The notes beneath the pieces are model-generated. The model did no database searches and was not told the origin of the DNA. It was given only the letters and a program-made list of their open reading frames with translations. The translations under genes and the position numbers were made by a program. From Hanleya hanleyi (lineage: Eukaryota > Mollusca > Polyplacophora > Lepidopleurida > Hanleyidae), in assembly GCA_036873755.1 (NCBI GenBank), contig JAVTVY010012634.1:248001-312000 (forward strand): DNA of 64,000 nt. Reading direction: 5' to 3'. This document shows positions 1 through 11,110 of this stretch, one piece after another. Each line of letters opens with the position of its first letter. Position 1 is the stretch's first letter.

Positions 1-837
1 CAAGACTTCAGGAACACCAAGCAGTCAAGTGACAAATATACAGATTATGAAAAATTTTGTAATTAGAAATGGTCTCTAAGGTTTCCATCCAATCAGAGAA
101 ACCGGTGTTCATTACATAAGTCTCTTGATGCATTGATGATGTATATCAAATTTTACATAAATTATAGATGGCCGCCCATCCTTCCCGCCACTCAGAGGAA
201 CTGATTTGGTTATACATTGAAGGTCTCTTGATACATCAATGCTGCATACAAGTTTCGCATAGAACACTTGAATGGTATCAGAGATATATATCATTAAAGA
301 CTTTGCATAAATTAAAGATGGCCGCCAAGGTTTCTACCGAATCAGGGAAACTGGTTTGGTCATTCCTTTGAAGTTTCTTGATGCATCGATGATCTATACC
401 AAGTTTCACACTGAACAGTGAAATGGTACCCGAGATACACAAGATTAATGGTTTCGCATAAATTAAATATGGCTGCCAAAGTTTCCAACCAATCAGGTTC
501 AATAGGGTACCGGGTCATGAGCATATAGATGTGCAGTGCAAGTTTGATGTGCCTAGGGTAAGTCATTCTAAAGATATCTTGGTAACGAGAAAGCTGTGAT
601 GGTTTCGCATAAATTAAAGATGGCCGCCAAAGTTTCCAACCAATCAGGTCCATATTCAATAGGGTTCTGGGTCGCGAGCATATGGATGTGCACTGCAAGT
701 TTGGAGTGCCTACGGTAAGTCGTTCTAAAGATATCTTGGTAACGAGAAAGGTGTGACGGACAGACGGACAGACGGACAGAGGGACGTACATGACGACGAC
801 AATACCCTTCGGCCAAATTTTGGCCGAGGGGTAAAAA
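1..837 (+). repeat. Microsatellite-tailed tandem array, family A, copy 1 (5' end outside window)
   Basis: The array holds diverged ~130-150 bp units that repeat phrases such as 'cataaattaaagatggccgcc' parts, 'cttgatgcatcgatgatc' and 'tatcagagatata'. It ends with a GACGGACA-type microsatellite (about 755-790), a short hairpin (ggccaaatttt/tggcc) and GAGGGGTAAAAA. The same 5' sequence as base 1 recurs at about 45705 and 51826, so the true start lies roughly 60 bp upstream of the window. The short open frames here are translation artefacts of the repeat. The architecture resembles Helentron-derived interspersed elements of molluscs; this is inference. Confidence 0.8.
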
Positions 838-1544
838 AGCTCTCAGTTCATTGTGTAAACTATTTCTCTGGATATCTCCGCACAATTTGTAAAGAATGAA
901 AAACAAAATATGTCTGTTTTCGGTTACCGACCGAGTCTAAATAAATCGTGCGAGTCTAAAAAAAATTTCAGCAAATTGCAACGAAATCACGACCACGGTC
1001 GCGTTTTACGACAACAACAACAACCGTAAAGCGCCGCGAGCACTGTCAGCATACTGTAAAGTGTGACTGTAATGCAGCATGGCAATGCAGGTTGGCGATC
1101 TTTTCAGAAAATAAAGTACCCACTTCCAGGTCGGGAATCGAGAAATCAACAACATGATTACGCTTCAGTCGAGCGGATCATGTTTACCAGGAAAATTTTA
1201 AACATATTCTCCATCAACTTCGAAAGAAATCTACTGATTTTTTGGCTTGAAATGGCTTTTGTTGAAGCAGTGTTTCGCGACGATATGTGCAGTCAAAGAC
1301 GCCGCCAAAGTCTAGCCGACGGGGTTCGTCATCTGTTATTATCTTCACACGCGCTCAAGAAATTCAAGAAATGCACAATTATTAATTTCTTATTTAGTAG
1401 CAACCATCACAGAGAACAAAATATTCATGATGACAAATGTTCCCAAATCATCTTTTATTTAATATTAACGGACTAGTAACAATATTTGCGGACTGGTTAC
1501 ATTTTTGGCTCACCAGTCCGGTGGACTGGTTCAATTTTTTTTTA
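838..1544. other. Spacer, no gene recognised
   Basis: Between the end of array A and the first family-B unit I see no recognised coding sequence, although a 137-residue open frame starts near 1063. Near 1480-1535 there is a run of 'ggactggt' phrases with inverted partners (ccagtcc/ggactgg). These may be the 5' terminus of the family-B repeat that follows. Confidence 0.5.
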
Positions 1545-3440
1545 AATTCGAACGCTGAGGTTTCATGGGGAAATCCAAGATGGCTGCCTTGTGGCCATAT
1601 TGGATTTTCGAATCGGACCAGAAAAGGTATCTTGCACAACTAGACCCCAAGGGGAACCTGTGTACCAAATTTGAGAAAGATCCATGCAGCAGTTCCTGAG
1701 AAATCGCGATAAGGTTTCATGGAGAAATCCAAGATGGCTGCCTTGTGGCCATATTGGATTTTCGAATCGGACCCGAAAAGGTATCTTGCACAACTAGACC
1801 CCAAGGGGAACCTGTGTACCAAATTTGAGAAAGATCCATGAAGTAGTTCTTGAGAAATAGCGATAACAAGGTTTCATGGGGAAATCCAAGATGGCTGCCT
1901 GGTGGCCATATTGGATTTTCGTATCGGACCGGAAAAGGTATCCTGCACAACTAGACCCCAAGGGGAACCTGTGTACCAAATTTGAGAAAGATCCATGCAG
2001 TACTTCCTGAGAAATCCCGATAACAAGGTTTCATGGGGAAATCCAAGATGGCTGCCTGGTGGCCATATTGGATTTTCGAATCGGACCGGAAAAGGTATCT
2101 TTCACAACTAGACCCCAAGGGGAACCTGTGTGCCAAATTTGAGAAAGATCCATGCAGTAGTTCCTGAGAAATCGCAATAACAAGGTTTCATGGGGAAATC
2201 CAAGATGGCTGCCTGGTGGCCATATTGGATTTTCGAATCGGATCACAGTGCTTCGGATTTAAGAAGCGCGAGAGCGAAAGCGCTCAATCGCGCACCTGAA
2301 TCAAAATTTAGAGGCTCTTTTTTTCGCGCTTCTTGAATTTATCGTATGGAATAATCTTTATTTACCTCTAATAACTTTCCATGAAAACGCAAGACGTTTC
2401 GATCACGAAATCCGGAAGTGTGCGAGCTCTTCTGGCAAAGGAGTTAAACTTGGTTCGGATTTAATCGAGGACCGAAATGTCCTCGCTTATAATTGGATAA
2501 ATAGTGACCAATCACAGCGGCGGATACAGCTGTGTGTTTATGTGTCGACGGACATATTGTTGTTGGCGCGTTCGTCTGATTTTGGGATTTGTTTGATCGA
2601 TTGTGGCCGCGAATAAGCGAAATGGCTACAAAACTTCCACCAACAGTTAGACTAGAAACATTTAAAAGGCGGAACACTGGTGGTGTTCTATCGTATACGG
2701 CCGATAACGGCATGGTACCGTAACAGAAGTTTGGCGCAAACTGCGCAAAACCTTGACAAAATCAAACATCGCAGAATCCGAGGAAAGGCACAGAAAGAAA
2801 TAAAGGGATAACAATGAAACACATCAGGGATAACTAGGTTCGCTTACGTTTAGTATCAACATTTCATACATGATTGTCAGATAATATTGATGTCGCATTT
2901 CATAATGTTAAGAAGTTCGAAAATAATACTAATACTTTTCTTGCAAGAATCATAAAATGGGAATTACTAGCTACATCCCCATTCTCGTAAATAGCTATAG
3001 TTTTTAGAAGGGTTTTTTTTAGAGGCGTGATCGCTCTTCTTGACAAAATTAGAAGAGCGATTTTTAGCTCTTCTGGATTTTTCAAATCCGAAGCACTGGG
3101 ATCAGAAAAGGTATCTTGCACAACTAGACGCCAAGGGGAACCTGTGTATCAAATTTGAGAAAGATCCATGCAGTACTTCCTGAGAAATCGCGATAAGGTT
3201 TCATGGGGAAATCCAAGATGGCTGCCTGGTGGCCATATTGGATTTTCGAATCGGACCGGAAAAGGTATCTTGCACAACTAGACCCCAAGGGGAACCTGTG
3301 TACCAAATTTGAGAAAGATCCATGAAGCAGTTCCTGAGAAATCGCGATAACAAGAATTGTTTACTGACGGATGGACTGACGACGGACCACGGACGAAAAG
3401 TGATTTGAACAGCCCACCATCTGGTGATGGTGGGCTAACA
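1545..3440 (+). repeat. Microsatellite-tailed tandem array, family B, copy 1
   Basis: Units of 155-158 bp start at about 1558, 1713, 1869, 2026 and 2184, resuming after an inserted transposon at about 3105. Each unit carries 'gtttcatggggaaatccaag' followed by 'ccatattggattttcgaatc'. The array ends with a degenerate GGAC microsatellite (3366-3396) and a perfect hairpin, agcccaccatc (3411-3421) against gatggtgggct (3426-3436). It lies directly against the retrotransposon ORF1 remnant, so it inserted there or upstream of it. A second copy begins near 63630. Confidence 0.85.
2246..3098. mobile_element. 853 bp inverted-repeat transposon with 6 bp target duplication GGATCA
   Basis: The terminal inverted repeats are CAGTGCTTCGGATTT at 2246 and its exact complement ending at 3098. 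The direct duplication GGATCA flanks it at 2240-2245 and 3099-3104. The interrupted family-B unit is otherwise continuous, which confirms both ends. Subterminal 'gaagagcgattttta' and 'gcgcgagagcgaaagcgctc' segments can form hairpins. A 33-codon frame with a good start context begins at 2622, but I do not recognise it. CAG-type ends recall hAT, yet the duplication is 6 bp and not 8, so the superfamily is left open. Probably non-autonomous. Confidence 0.85.
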
Positions 3441-3444
3441 AAAG

Positions 3445-3912
3445 ATACACTCATCATTGGCAGTTCGATCCTACAGAGAATTAAACCAAGAGGCCTAAAA
3501 AAGGGAATTCAGGTCTGCACATTAAGGGGAGGACATATCACAGATGTTGAGAACAAATTGAAACAGATGCACCCACAAACTAAGTTCAACACCATTATTT
3601 TGCAAGTTGGTACCAATGACTGTGCATCTTCAGACTCTAAGGACTGGATAATTATATGACTCGCTACTCCATACAATTTACACTGACTCCCCTACTACAA
3701 CTATCATAGGTTCAGGGATCACACCGAGAATTAATTCCTCTCCAAGATTTCATAACCGAGTGTCTTCTGTGAATGGGAAACTGTATGATCTTGCAGATTA
3801 CTATGGTCTCGGTTATGTTGATAATGAAGCAGCATTCCAGTTGTCAAATGGAAAGATAGACCGTACCTTACTAGTAGGGGATGGAGTTCATCTCAGCTCA
3901 CGCAGAACAGCA
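3445..3912 (+). pseudogene. Non-LTR ORF1, SGNH-hydrolase (esterase) part
   Basis: Two frames are joined by a frameshift near 3660. The first carries block I around the nucleophile (IIGSSIL) and the GxND-like block III (LQVGTND). The second runs from about 3677, through an ITPRIN segment, to block V with the Asp-His pair (VGDGVHLS). SGNH esterase domains are known in ORF1 of CR1/L2-type retrotransposons, where they are thought to act on lipids or membranes during the cycle. The ORF stops abruptly at 3912, where the 12.26 kb transposon enters, and resumes at 16174 in the same frame (codons aca gca | cgc ttg). An ancient, non-functional copy. Confidence 0.8.
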
Positions 3913-3929
3913 TGCCCTTATGAAAATAT

Positions 3930-4336
3930 ACCACACTTTACCACAAAATACTACAGCAAACTTGTGGTAAAGTGAGGTATTTTGTAGTAAACTATAGATG
4001 AGGTATAGTATTTTGTGGTACTCTATAGTTACTACAATTTACTACAGTGTCAGTGTAGTATTTACTACAGCAGTGCTTTAATATACTACAAAAACCAAAG
4101 CATACCACAACTCAAGTGTAGTATTTTGTGGTAATTTGTAGTTTCTACAGTTTACTACAGTATCAGTGTAGTATTTAGTACAGCAGTGTTTTACTGTGAG
4201 ACAGTGTTGTTGAGCTATACTACAAACTGCAACACATCTGTAGTATTTTGTGGTTTCTCTAGTTTACTACAGTGTCAGTGTATTATTCACTACAGCAGTG
4301 TTTTACTGTGCCGGTACTACAGAGTTGTTGAGCTAT
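3930..4336. repeat. Subterminal repeats of the 12.26 kb element (left)
   Basis: Short diverged repeats of 'gtagtattttgtggt', 'ctatag', 'agtttactacagt' and 'cagcagtgttttact' run up to the foldback and continue after it (4970-5100). Comparable CTATAG repeats occur near the right end at 16005-16150, which supports the two ends belonging to one element. Confidence 0.7.
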
Positions 4337-4958
4337 GCACAGTAAAAAATAATTTTCTTACAAATTTCTTGAAATTTCTTAGATTTTCTTGAATTTCTTA
4401 AATAAGAAAAATACATTATTCCCTCTGTGATACAATGTTTAGAAAGTTCCGAACAATAATTATTATGACGTTTTGGGGGATAGTTTCTGGCAGTTATTGG
4501 GCATTTCCAAAGTTTATAAATCTGTTTCAATTTTTGTCTTGTCAGTAAGATATTAATTTTTTCTCAAACGAGAAAAAATAAGAAAAACCTTCCAATTTCT
4601 TGAAATGGGAGACTGACAAGAATTATTTTCTTATAATTTCTTAAAATTTTGAGAAAATTTAAGATAATAATTCTTGTCAGTCTCCCATTTCAAGAAATTG
4701 GAAGGTTTTTCTTATTTTTTCTCATTTGAGAAAAAAATGATATCTTACTGACAAGACAAAAATTGAAACAGATTTATAAACTTTGGAAATGCTTAATAAC
4801 TGTCAGAAACTATCCCCCAAAACTTCATACTAATTATTGTTCGGAACTTTCTAAACATTGTAACACAGAGAGAATAATGTATTTTTCTTATTTAAGAAAT
4901 TCAAGAAAATCTAAGAAATTTCAAGAAATTTGCAAGAAAATTATTTTTTACTATGTGC
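4337..4958. mobile_element. 622 bp foldback (near-perfect palindrome)
   Basis: The left arm starts gcacagtaaaaaataatttt and the right arm ends with its complement at 4958. Arms of about 300 bp mirror each other through a centre near 4647, with few mismatches. Open frames on opposite strands of the two arms are nearly identical peptides, which is a by-product of the symmetry and not evidence of genes. It interrupts the subterminal repeats of the larger element, so it is younger. A hairpin MITE or foldback insertion. Confidence 0.85.
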
Positions 4959-5099
4959 TAAAAAAAACTAGCATACCACAACACAATTGTAGTATTTTGT
5001 GGTTTCTACAATATATACTACAGTGCCAGTATAGTATTCACTATAGCAGTGTTTTACTGTACTAAAGAATCATAACCACAACACAAGTGTAGTATTTTG

Positions 5100-6325
5100 G
5101 ACCCTATACGATCCAGATCTTATAGGATTTGCAATTTTATGTGATCATATACGATTCAATATCAGTTCACAACACCCAAGTAATGTTCTCCATATTTGGC
5201 TGCTCATAGTTGGAGAGAGAGATTTTGTACCACAAATCTCCAATCTGCTGCTCATGAGGCATCAAATATCAATTTTGGTAGTTTCATATGAAATTCATCT
5301 TAAATTTTAACTTCAATTTAATACAAACTCATGATTAATATTTTCAATAACTATACTATATTACAATTGAATTGAATGATTAATTTTATTTTCATATTGT
5401 GTGAATATTCTATCGTTATGCTGATATTTGACTGTGAAGTACTTTGAAATGTCATTTAGGAAATGCTAATAAAAATTTACCAAAAAAATCTAATTGCCAT
5501 CCATCATAGTTCGATATCCAAACAAATGCAATGTCACTGAAAACTAAATTTAAATATTCTAACTCAAATTGAATTCACTAATAATCTTCATCTGAAATTT
5601 ATTAAAATTGGAATAAATGTATGAAGTTTTGAATTTTTGATTGTTTTGAAAGTTTTATTTAAAATTGAATTAAGGATGTCCGTAATTAACTTTTCGAATA
5701 ATGTGTGTTGTTGGATTCATAATTGTGTAATATGAGGAAAAAACAAAGAAAAAATATAGGTCGGTGTACATTGTTTAGCTGTTGACACTGTTAAAAAGTC
5801 GGACCCATGCTCCATTTGATAACCTAGAAAACAAAGGGAACAGCCCAAGTTTTGAATCCTATTCACAAAAAAATTACATAAATAGCATTTAACTTTTTCT
5901 TATATTCTAACTGTTTGAAGACAATCACAATGTCTATCAAAATTTATCAAATTGGATGAATGTTGCTGCACAAAATTCTCGGCTAGATAAGGAAATCTCT
6001 ATCGCTTAATCTAACTGGCAAAAACTGCTGCCAAAGAAAAAATCACCAGCAGACATCCCTTAAACCTTGATTGTCATCACTTCATTATGAAATATGTTTT
6101 GTTATCATTCAACTACTTGAACATTCTCATGAATTGATAAACTTCTGATCAGTTAAAATGGTTTCTCAATCTAAATGGTATTTACAAAATCTCTCTACTC
6201 CAAATGGAGGGGAGGTAACTCTGCTTGTTGACACTAGGTGGCGCTGCACAGAGACAACAAAGATTTTTTTGCAGTTATTTAGCCGAATGATTTGAGGACA
6301 GTAAAAGTCATATTTCCGATTATAT
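5100..6325. other. AT-rich interior of the 12.26 kb element, no gene recognised
   Basis: From 5280 to 6130 the sequence is strongly AT-rich and without coherent coding frames. The last ~200 bases before 6326 could hold the promoter and 5' untranslated region of the spliced gene that follows. I see no clear TATA box that stands out from the AT-rich background. Confidence 0.4.
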
Positions 6326-8669
6326 ATGGCTGATGGAACCGACTCAGATTGATGGTAAGTACATGTACCTTTTGCAACTTGTATGCTAAAATAGCATTCT
6401 AAAGTCTCCATTTGTTAAGTTTGGAATATTTTGGACTAGTTTACAATATATTTTAGTTATATAAGTAACTTTGTCAGGTTTGTATATTACACTGTAAATA
6501 CAACAACCAAAACATTATACTGCCTTGGAAAGATTTATTTATCTCAACGGTTTATGAAGGAAAGGTGGCTTGTTGGTTGATTTTCTCGTCTTCGCTACTC
6601 TATGGGTAGGATAGTTAGGCATGTACTTTTATTAAGCCCATTGTAATTAACCTTAGATATAAAATGCTGTCTAACATATTTTAATGGCAGAGAATTGTAT
6701 TTATTATGACGTTTTCAATAGCTGAACAGACATATATATTTTGTTAATTAAAATAACCGGTCCACCTCACGAGAATAGACCAGTTTGTCTTATTGGTCCA
6801 TTGTGTAAGGGATTAACCATGCTGGGTGACTCTTTGCACAGTTCAATGTGAGAAACCCAGAAGGGGGTGTTTTTACAATCTCATTGTGTCATTTCCTGTA
6901 CTGGTATATTTGTGAACATCTACCTTCAATAGTCAAGCCATTTCAGATGTTTACTTGAAAAAATTGACATAACATATGAATGAATTGATAACAGTTGATT
7001 TGTGATTCTTTTAAGTCCTGGCTTTTATTTCATACTGTCGGTTTCACAGTCTGAGCTTCCTGTCCTGTCAAATTGCATCTCACCCACCATAATGAACAGT
7101 TTATCAATGATGTTTTTATTATGACGTTCACAGCTTCACTGTGGATTCTGGTGAAGAGTACAAATACACTTACAGCACAGCTTTGCCCAGTTCCGGGGGC
7201 ATCGCAGTAAAGGATGCTTCTGCCCAGGTTTACATATTATTATCTTTATAAGTCAAATGTCATTTATTAGAATTCCAGGTTGTCTGGTTACTCAAATGTC
7301 CTGTTGATTGTTGATTACTTTATATGAATAAATAAATAAACAGTCCTACAACAATTTTTTTGGCCATGTCAGTGTTTCAAACACATTTTCGCATTGCTTA
7401 CTTCAATATTTAAAGTTAGTACAGAATTGAGTTGAAAATTGTTGAATTTATTTTCAAAATAAATCACGATATATGTTAATAATTGTTTTCCCCACAGGAG
7501 ATCACACAGCCTACAAAGGAGATGAGCAAGACAGTTTGTGATGCCCGGAAGAATGAGCCAAACTACATCCTTGAGAAGTTAAAAAAGCAGCAACAAGGAA
7601 ACCTTCCAGTGGCACCTGTTCAAGACGAGTCAGATGATGTAAGTATAAATTCAACTATCATGACTATTCAGCTAAATCCCAAGGCTATTATCAAATAATT
7701 CATTATTTTGACTATTGAGAAGATTTCTCATTAATTGTCTCATCTATTTTACTGATCCCTTTTAGATAACTATTTCTAATAATATTAATCTAAATTTCTC
7801 TCAATGTGGACAAAATATGTGCATGTGATAGGCCCTATTGATTTTGGTATTCTTCTTCTTTGTGGGATTCTAGTAGCCGAGCAGACCTGAGGGCTCTGCA
7901 GAAAGAAGTTGAAGAGCTGAGAGTGGAGAAGCAGTCTCTGAAGTTAGAAAACAGCGCCTTAATGGTTAACAAGCGATCACTTGTAAATAATCATTTAATG
8001 TAATTAATCTTAGTAAATAATAATTTAATAAGATTTGAAAGTTATAAAACATTGTTGATCCTTTGTCAACATGATTCTGCAATTTATGACTATTAACATT
8101 CTGACTGAATATTATCAATCCAACTGTCAGTACACATTTTGTATCTTTTATTTCACAGAACTGCCATCCGTATTTGATGACATCAAGGCCTCGGTGAACA
8201 CAATGAAGGAGGTGGCATCACGTCATGCATAGACTCGCCCAGCAGAGCCACGTCGGCTGCCGACACCATCAACATCCGAACCATTGCCACATCATATGCC
8301 ATCACCCTCATCACCAGATCCATCAACTGGATCATCCGATGATTTAATTGGAGAAGGAAGACATTCATTTCAATATTGTTAAGTATTTCTTACCCATCAC
8401 AAGAACACAGTAGTAATCATAATATGTGTTCCTTCATAATAACTTAATTAAATTCAATTAACTGTAATCAAATGCCGTTGTCAACAAGTTCAGACTTGCA
8501 GTAATGTCCATTTGAAGTGTATACTAAATAATTTGCCAACTCAACATTTTTTCTTTCTTTTCTCCTTCCAGTTGAAACTCGTAGAGTATTCGTCGACAAG
8601 AGAGAAGCGGACATCAAAGCCAGTATTCGCCTGAAGCTGAACAATTCTTCGAAGCAATTAAAGAAGTAG
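6326..8669 (+). pseudogene. Spliced gene carried by the 12.26 kb element; coiled-coil protein, decayed
   Basis: Candidate exons: 6326-6354 (start MADGTDSD, donor GTAAGT), 7134-7227, 7498-7638 (acceptor ttccccacag, donor GTAAGT), 7875-~7990, 8159-~8377 (acceptor tttcacag) and 8572-8669 (acceptor cttccag, stop TAG). Phases of exons 1-2-3 agree. Exon 4 encodes a charged heptad-rich stretch (RALQKEVEELRVEKQSLKLE) and exon 5 a Pro/Ser-rich segment. Defects: TGA inside exon 1, a frame mismatch entering exon 4, and TAG in exon 5. An AATAAA lies near 9040. I do not recognise the family; a coiled coil ahead of a proline-rich linker recalls BEN-type proteins, but this is only a guess. Confidence 0.5.
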
Positions 8670-9059
8670 TATTTTTACATTAACGAAGTGTTTGGACATT
8701 AACCGAGTGCATTTTATGATGTTGTATGGAGCGATTCAGTGCTAGTAGAATAAGTATAGTATTATATAAGAAATTATTGTGTTATTTTCATTGTGTTATC
8801 AGGGCGTTGTCATTCTCTGAAATAGATTATGCTACAATGTTGTTCAGTATTGAGGATGTAATATAAATATCCAGTCCAAAGTGAAGCTATCAATCTATAG
8901 TTTTCTACAATGTTGTTCAGTATTGAGGATGTAATATAAATACCCAGTCCAAAGCTCAAAGTCCAAAGTGAAGCTATCAATCTGTAGTTTTCTATCAAAA
9001 TATATATTCTACTATTCAATAACGCCTTTGATTTCCATCAAAATAAAGTAATGAAGCTA
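8670..9059. other. 3' flank of the spliced gene with a ~100 bp direct duplication
   Basis: The phrase 'ctacaatgttgttcagtatt' with its following ~75 bases occurs twice (about 8831 and 8907), ending in an AATAAA-containing stretch near 9040. This looks like the untranslated tail of the upstream gene. No coding sequence seen. Confidence 0.5.
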
Positions 9060-9290
9060 TAGATACTATAAAATTGCATAGAGAGCTATAGTTAATTTAT
9101 GGTAATTAATTTATAGTAAGCTATAGTTCATTTGTAGTAAGCTATAGTTCATTTGTAGTAAACTATAATTCATTTGTAATAAGCTATAGCTCATTTGTAG
9201 TAAGCTATAGTTCATTTGTAGTAAACTATAGTTCATTTGTAGTAAGCTATAGCTCATTTGTAGTAAGCTATAGTTCATTTTCCTACGAAG
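9060..9290. repeat. CTATAG / TTTGTAGTAAG tandem array
   Basis: About ten short units of the form 'agctatagttcatttgtagta' (roughly 21-23 bp) run in tandem. The same unit recurs three times near the right end of the 12.26 kb element (16005-16080). It may be a former subterminal repeat of the element or the end of another copy of the same family. Confidence 0.75.
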
Positions 9291-10916
9291 TAGGCTACAG
9301 ATCGCAAATTGTCCGGTAATGAGTCAGTCAGTCAGTCAGTCAGTCCATCCAAATCCTTTCGTCAGCAAAATAAGGAGAACCGTTGACATTAGAACCTTGA
9401 TTTTTGGCATAAACGTGCATTAGGGCATTGTTACCAGCAAGTTCTGATCTGAAATAATTCTGATTAAAATTAGATTTATAATTAACACCTCAGTATATTG
9501 TTATAGATATACATTGTGTATGTAAACTGTAACCTTTAACGTGTATCCTATTTCACATCCAAACACTTCATCACTGACCACATTCAGGTCAAATTACCCA
9601 CTGCTGCTAAAAATACCCGGTCATTAATCCCCTTTACACTGTATGCCACATCAGTCCACAGAAAATATGCGGCACATTCTTGTACTCCCAGCCTTATCAC
9701 ATTTGATGGCATGTTTAGGGGGCTGTTTAATGTCTTAAGCTAGGAAATGTTCCAGGGTAGTTGACAGGCATGCAATAAGATACTATAGTATCTGCTAAAC
9801 AGGAGGGTTGTGATGGGGGCGAATTAATAATGGGTGATTTGACTTCAATAAAAAACAGCATTGAAACACATCAGTAAAATACATCAAACGTGCACATGGG
9901 AGTTCAACTCAACAGTTTGTTTATGTGTATATTAATATTTCTACATTGCCTAGAAATAACTACAGACTTGTACTACCTGTACTTGGAGGAAATATTAAAA
10001 AACAATGAGGAAATTATTAAAGACTTATATTCACCTGTGACACCCTCATACATGTATGCACTGATGAAGCCAAATATTTAAACACACACACGGGGGGGGG
10101 GGGGGTTAAATGTTCTTGATTTAGCTCTACCAAAAGACACAAGAATACTAGAACATATGTAATAATACCTACTAAAAGTATATTGGGTCATATTTAGCTT
10201 TATCCACCACCTGCAGCATAAACAAGATATCTGAGGGCAATTAGTATGTGTTTCTTCATTGTGCTTGTGCAAAATCTGTATATCTGACACTGTATGCAGT
10301 GTGAAGGGTTACCCTAGAGGACACCGACCACTGTAATTTGATGTGACAAGCAGCAGGAGTAGAAACCAGCCTTATCTCAGTGGGCTTGGATATAAATCAC
10401 TGTTAAAAACCACAAGGCTCGGATAGAGCCTCTCTCTGTGTTTGTTCCAAGGAGTAACATGGCCCTATTAAACAGAGAGTATGCGACTTGGATTCAAGGG
10501 TTAAGACTTTGGAGGGAAATACAATTTTGACAGCAGAAATATGACCCCGCCATTTGCTGATTAGAGCGATAAAACAGGGTAGGCTAAATGGACCCTTTTC
10601 AATACAGTATTTCTTGGCATGGATGTGAAAATATGACATACTTTGGGTTTTTTTTGTACCTCTGGAATATTGACTATATATCACACTTGGATATAATTTG
10701 AACAAAAAATTACATGTGTAAACAAAATATGTCTAAATTTCTCTTGTCATTTCAAATCTTTATCCATTTTGATTCCTTGATTAGGAGTGTGTTGGTATGC
10801 CACAGCAATTCCGATTCACACAACGAAGCTGAGGTGGTTTAACGTTTATCAATGAAGAAAATCACCGATCAACCGCCATAGAATATAATGTGAAACAAGA
10901 AAACCGGAATAGTACA
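9291..10916. other. Interior sequence without recognised genes
   Basis: It contains a GTCA microsatellite at 9319-9345 and a C/G homopolymer tract at about 10090-10106. The phrase 'gcattagggcattgttaccagcaagttctg' is resembled at 15770-15810, so the flanks of the nested element may be partial duplicates. Open frames at 9890-10081 and 10403-10705 lack recognisable domains. Confidence 0.45.
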
Positions 10917-11110
10917 CCCAGCTAACACACAACGTTTTCACAACGTTGTGGTAAAGTTGTGATTTGGTCAGGTCAGAATTAACGTTACCACAACGTTGCA
11001 GTAACGTAAAACACGGACGTTTCAGACTAATGTTCCAGCAACGTTTCGGGTGAACATTGTCAAAACGTTGTGTATAAGTTATTTAGGGACGTTGTTTCAT
11101 TACATTGCTG

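Noticed and set aside
568..906. Minus-strand frames reading LPLGQNLAEGYCRR and SVRLSVCPS (also near 31482 and 52828)
   Set aside because: They are translations of the hairpin plus GGAC microsatellite tail of the repeats and recur wherever that tail occurs.
1563..2246. Series of similar minus-strand frames in the first array
   Set aside because: Each is one unit of the 156 bp tandem repeat; the same peptides recur at every unit and at 63674-63987.
4333..5065. Two similar 65-100 residue frames on opposite strands
   Set aside because: They are the two arms of a palindrome; similarity comes from symmetry and there is no recognisable domain.
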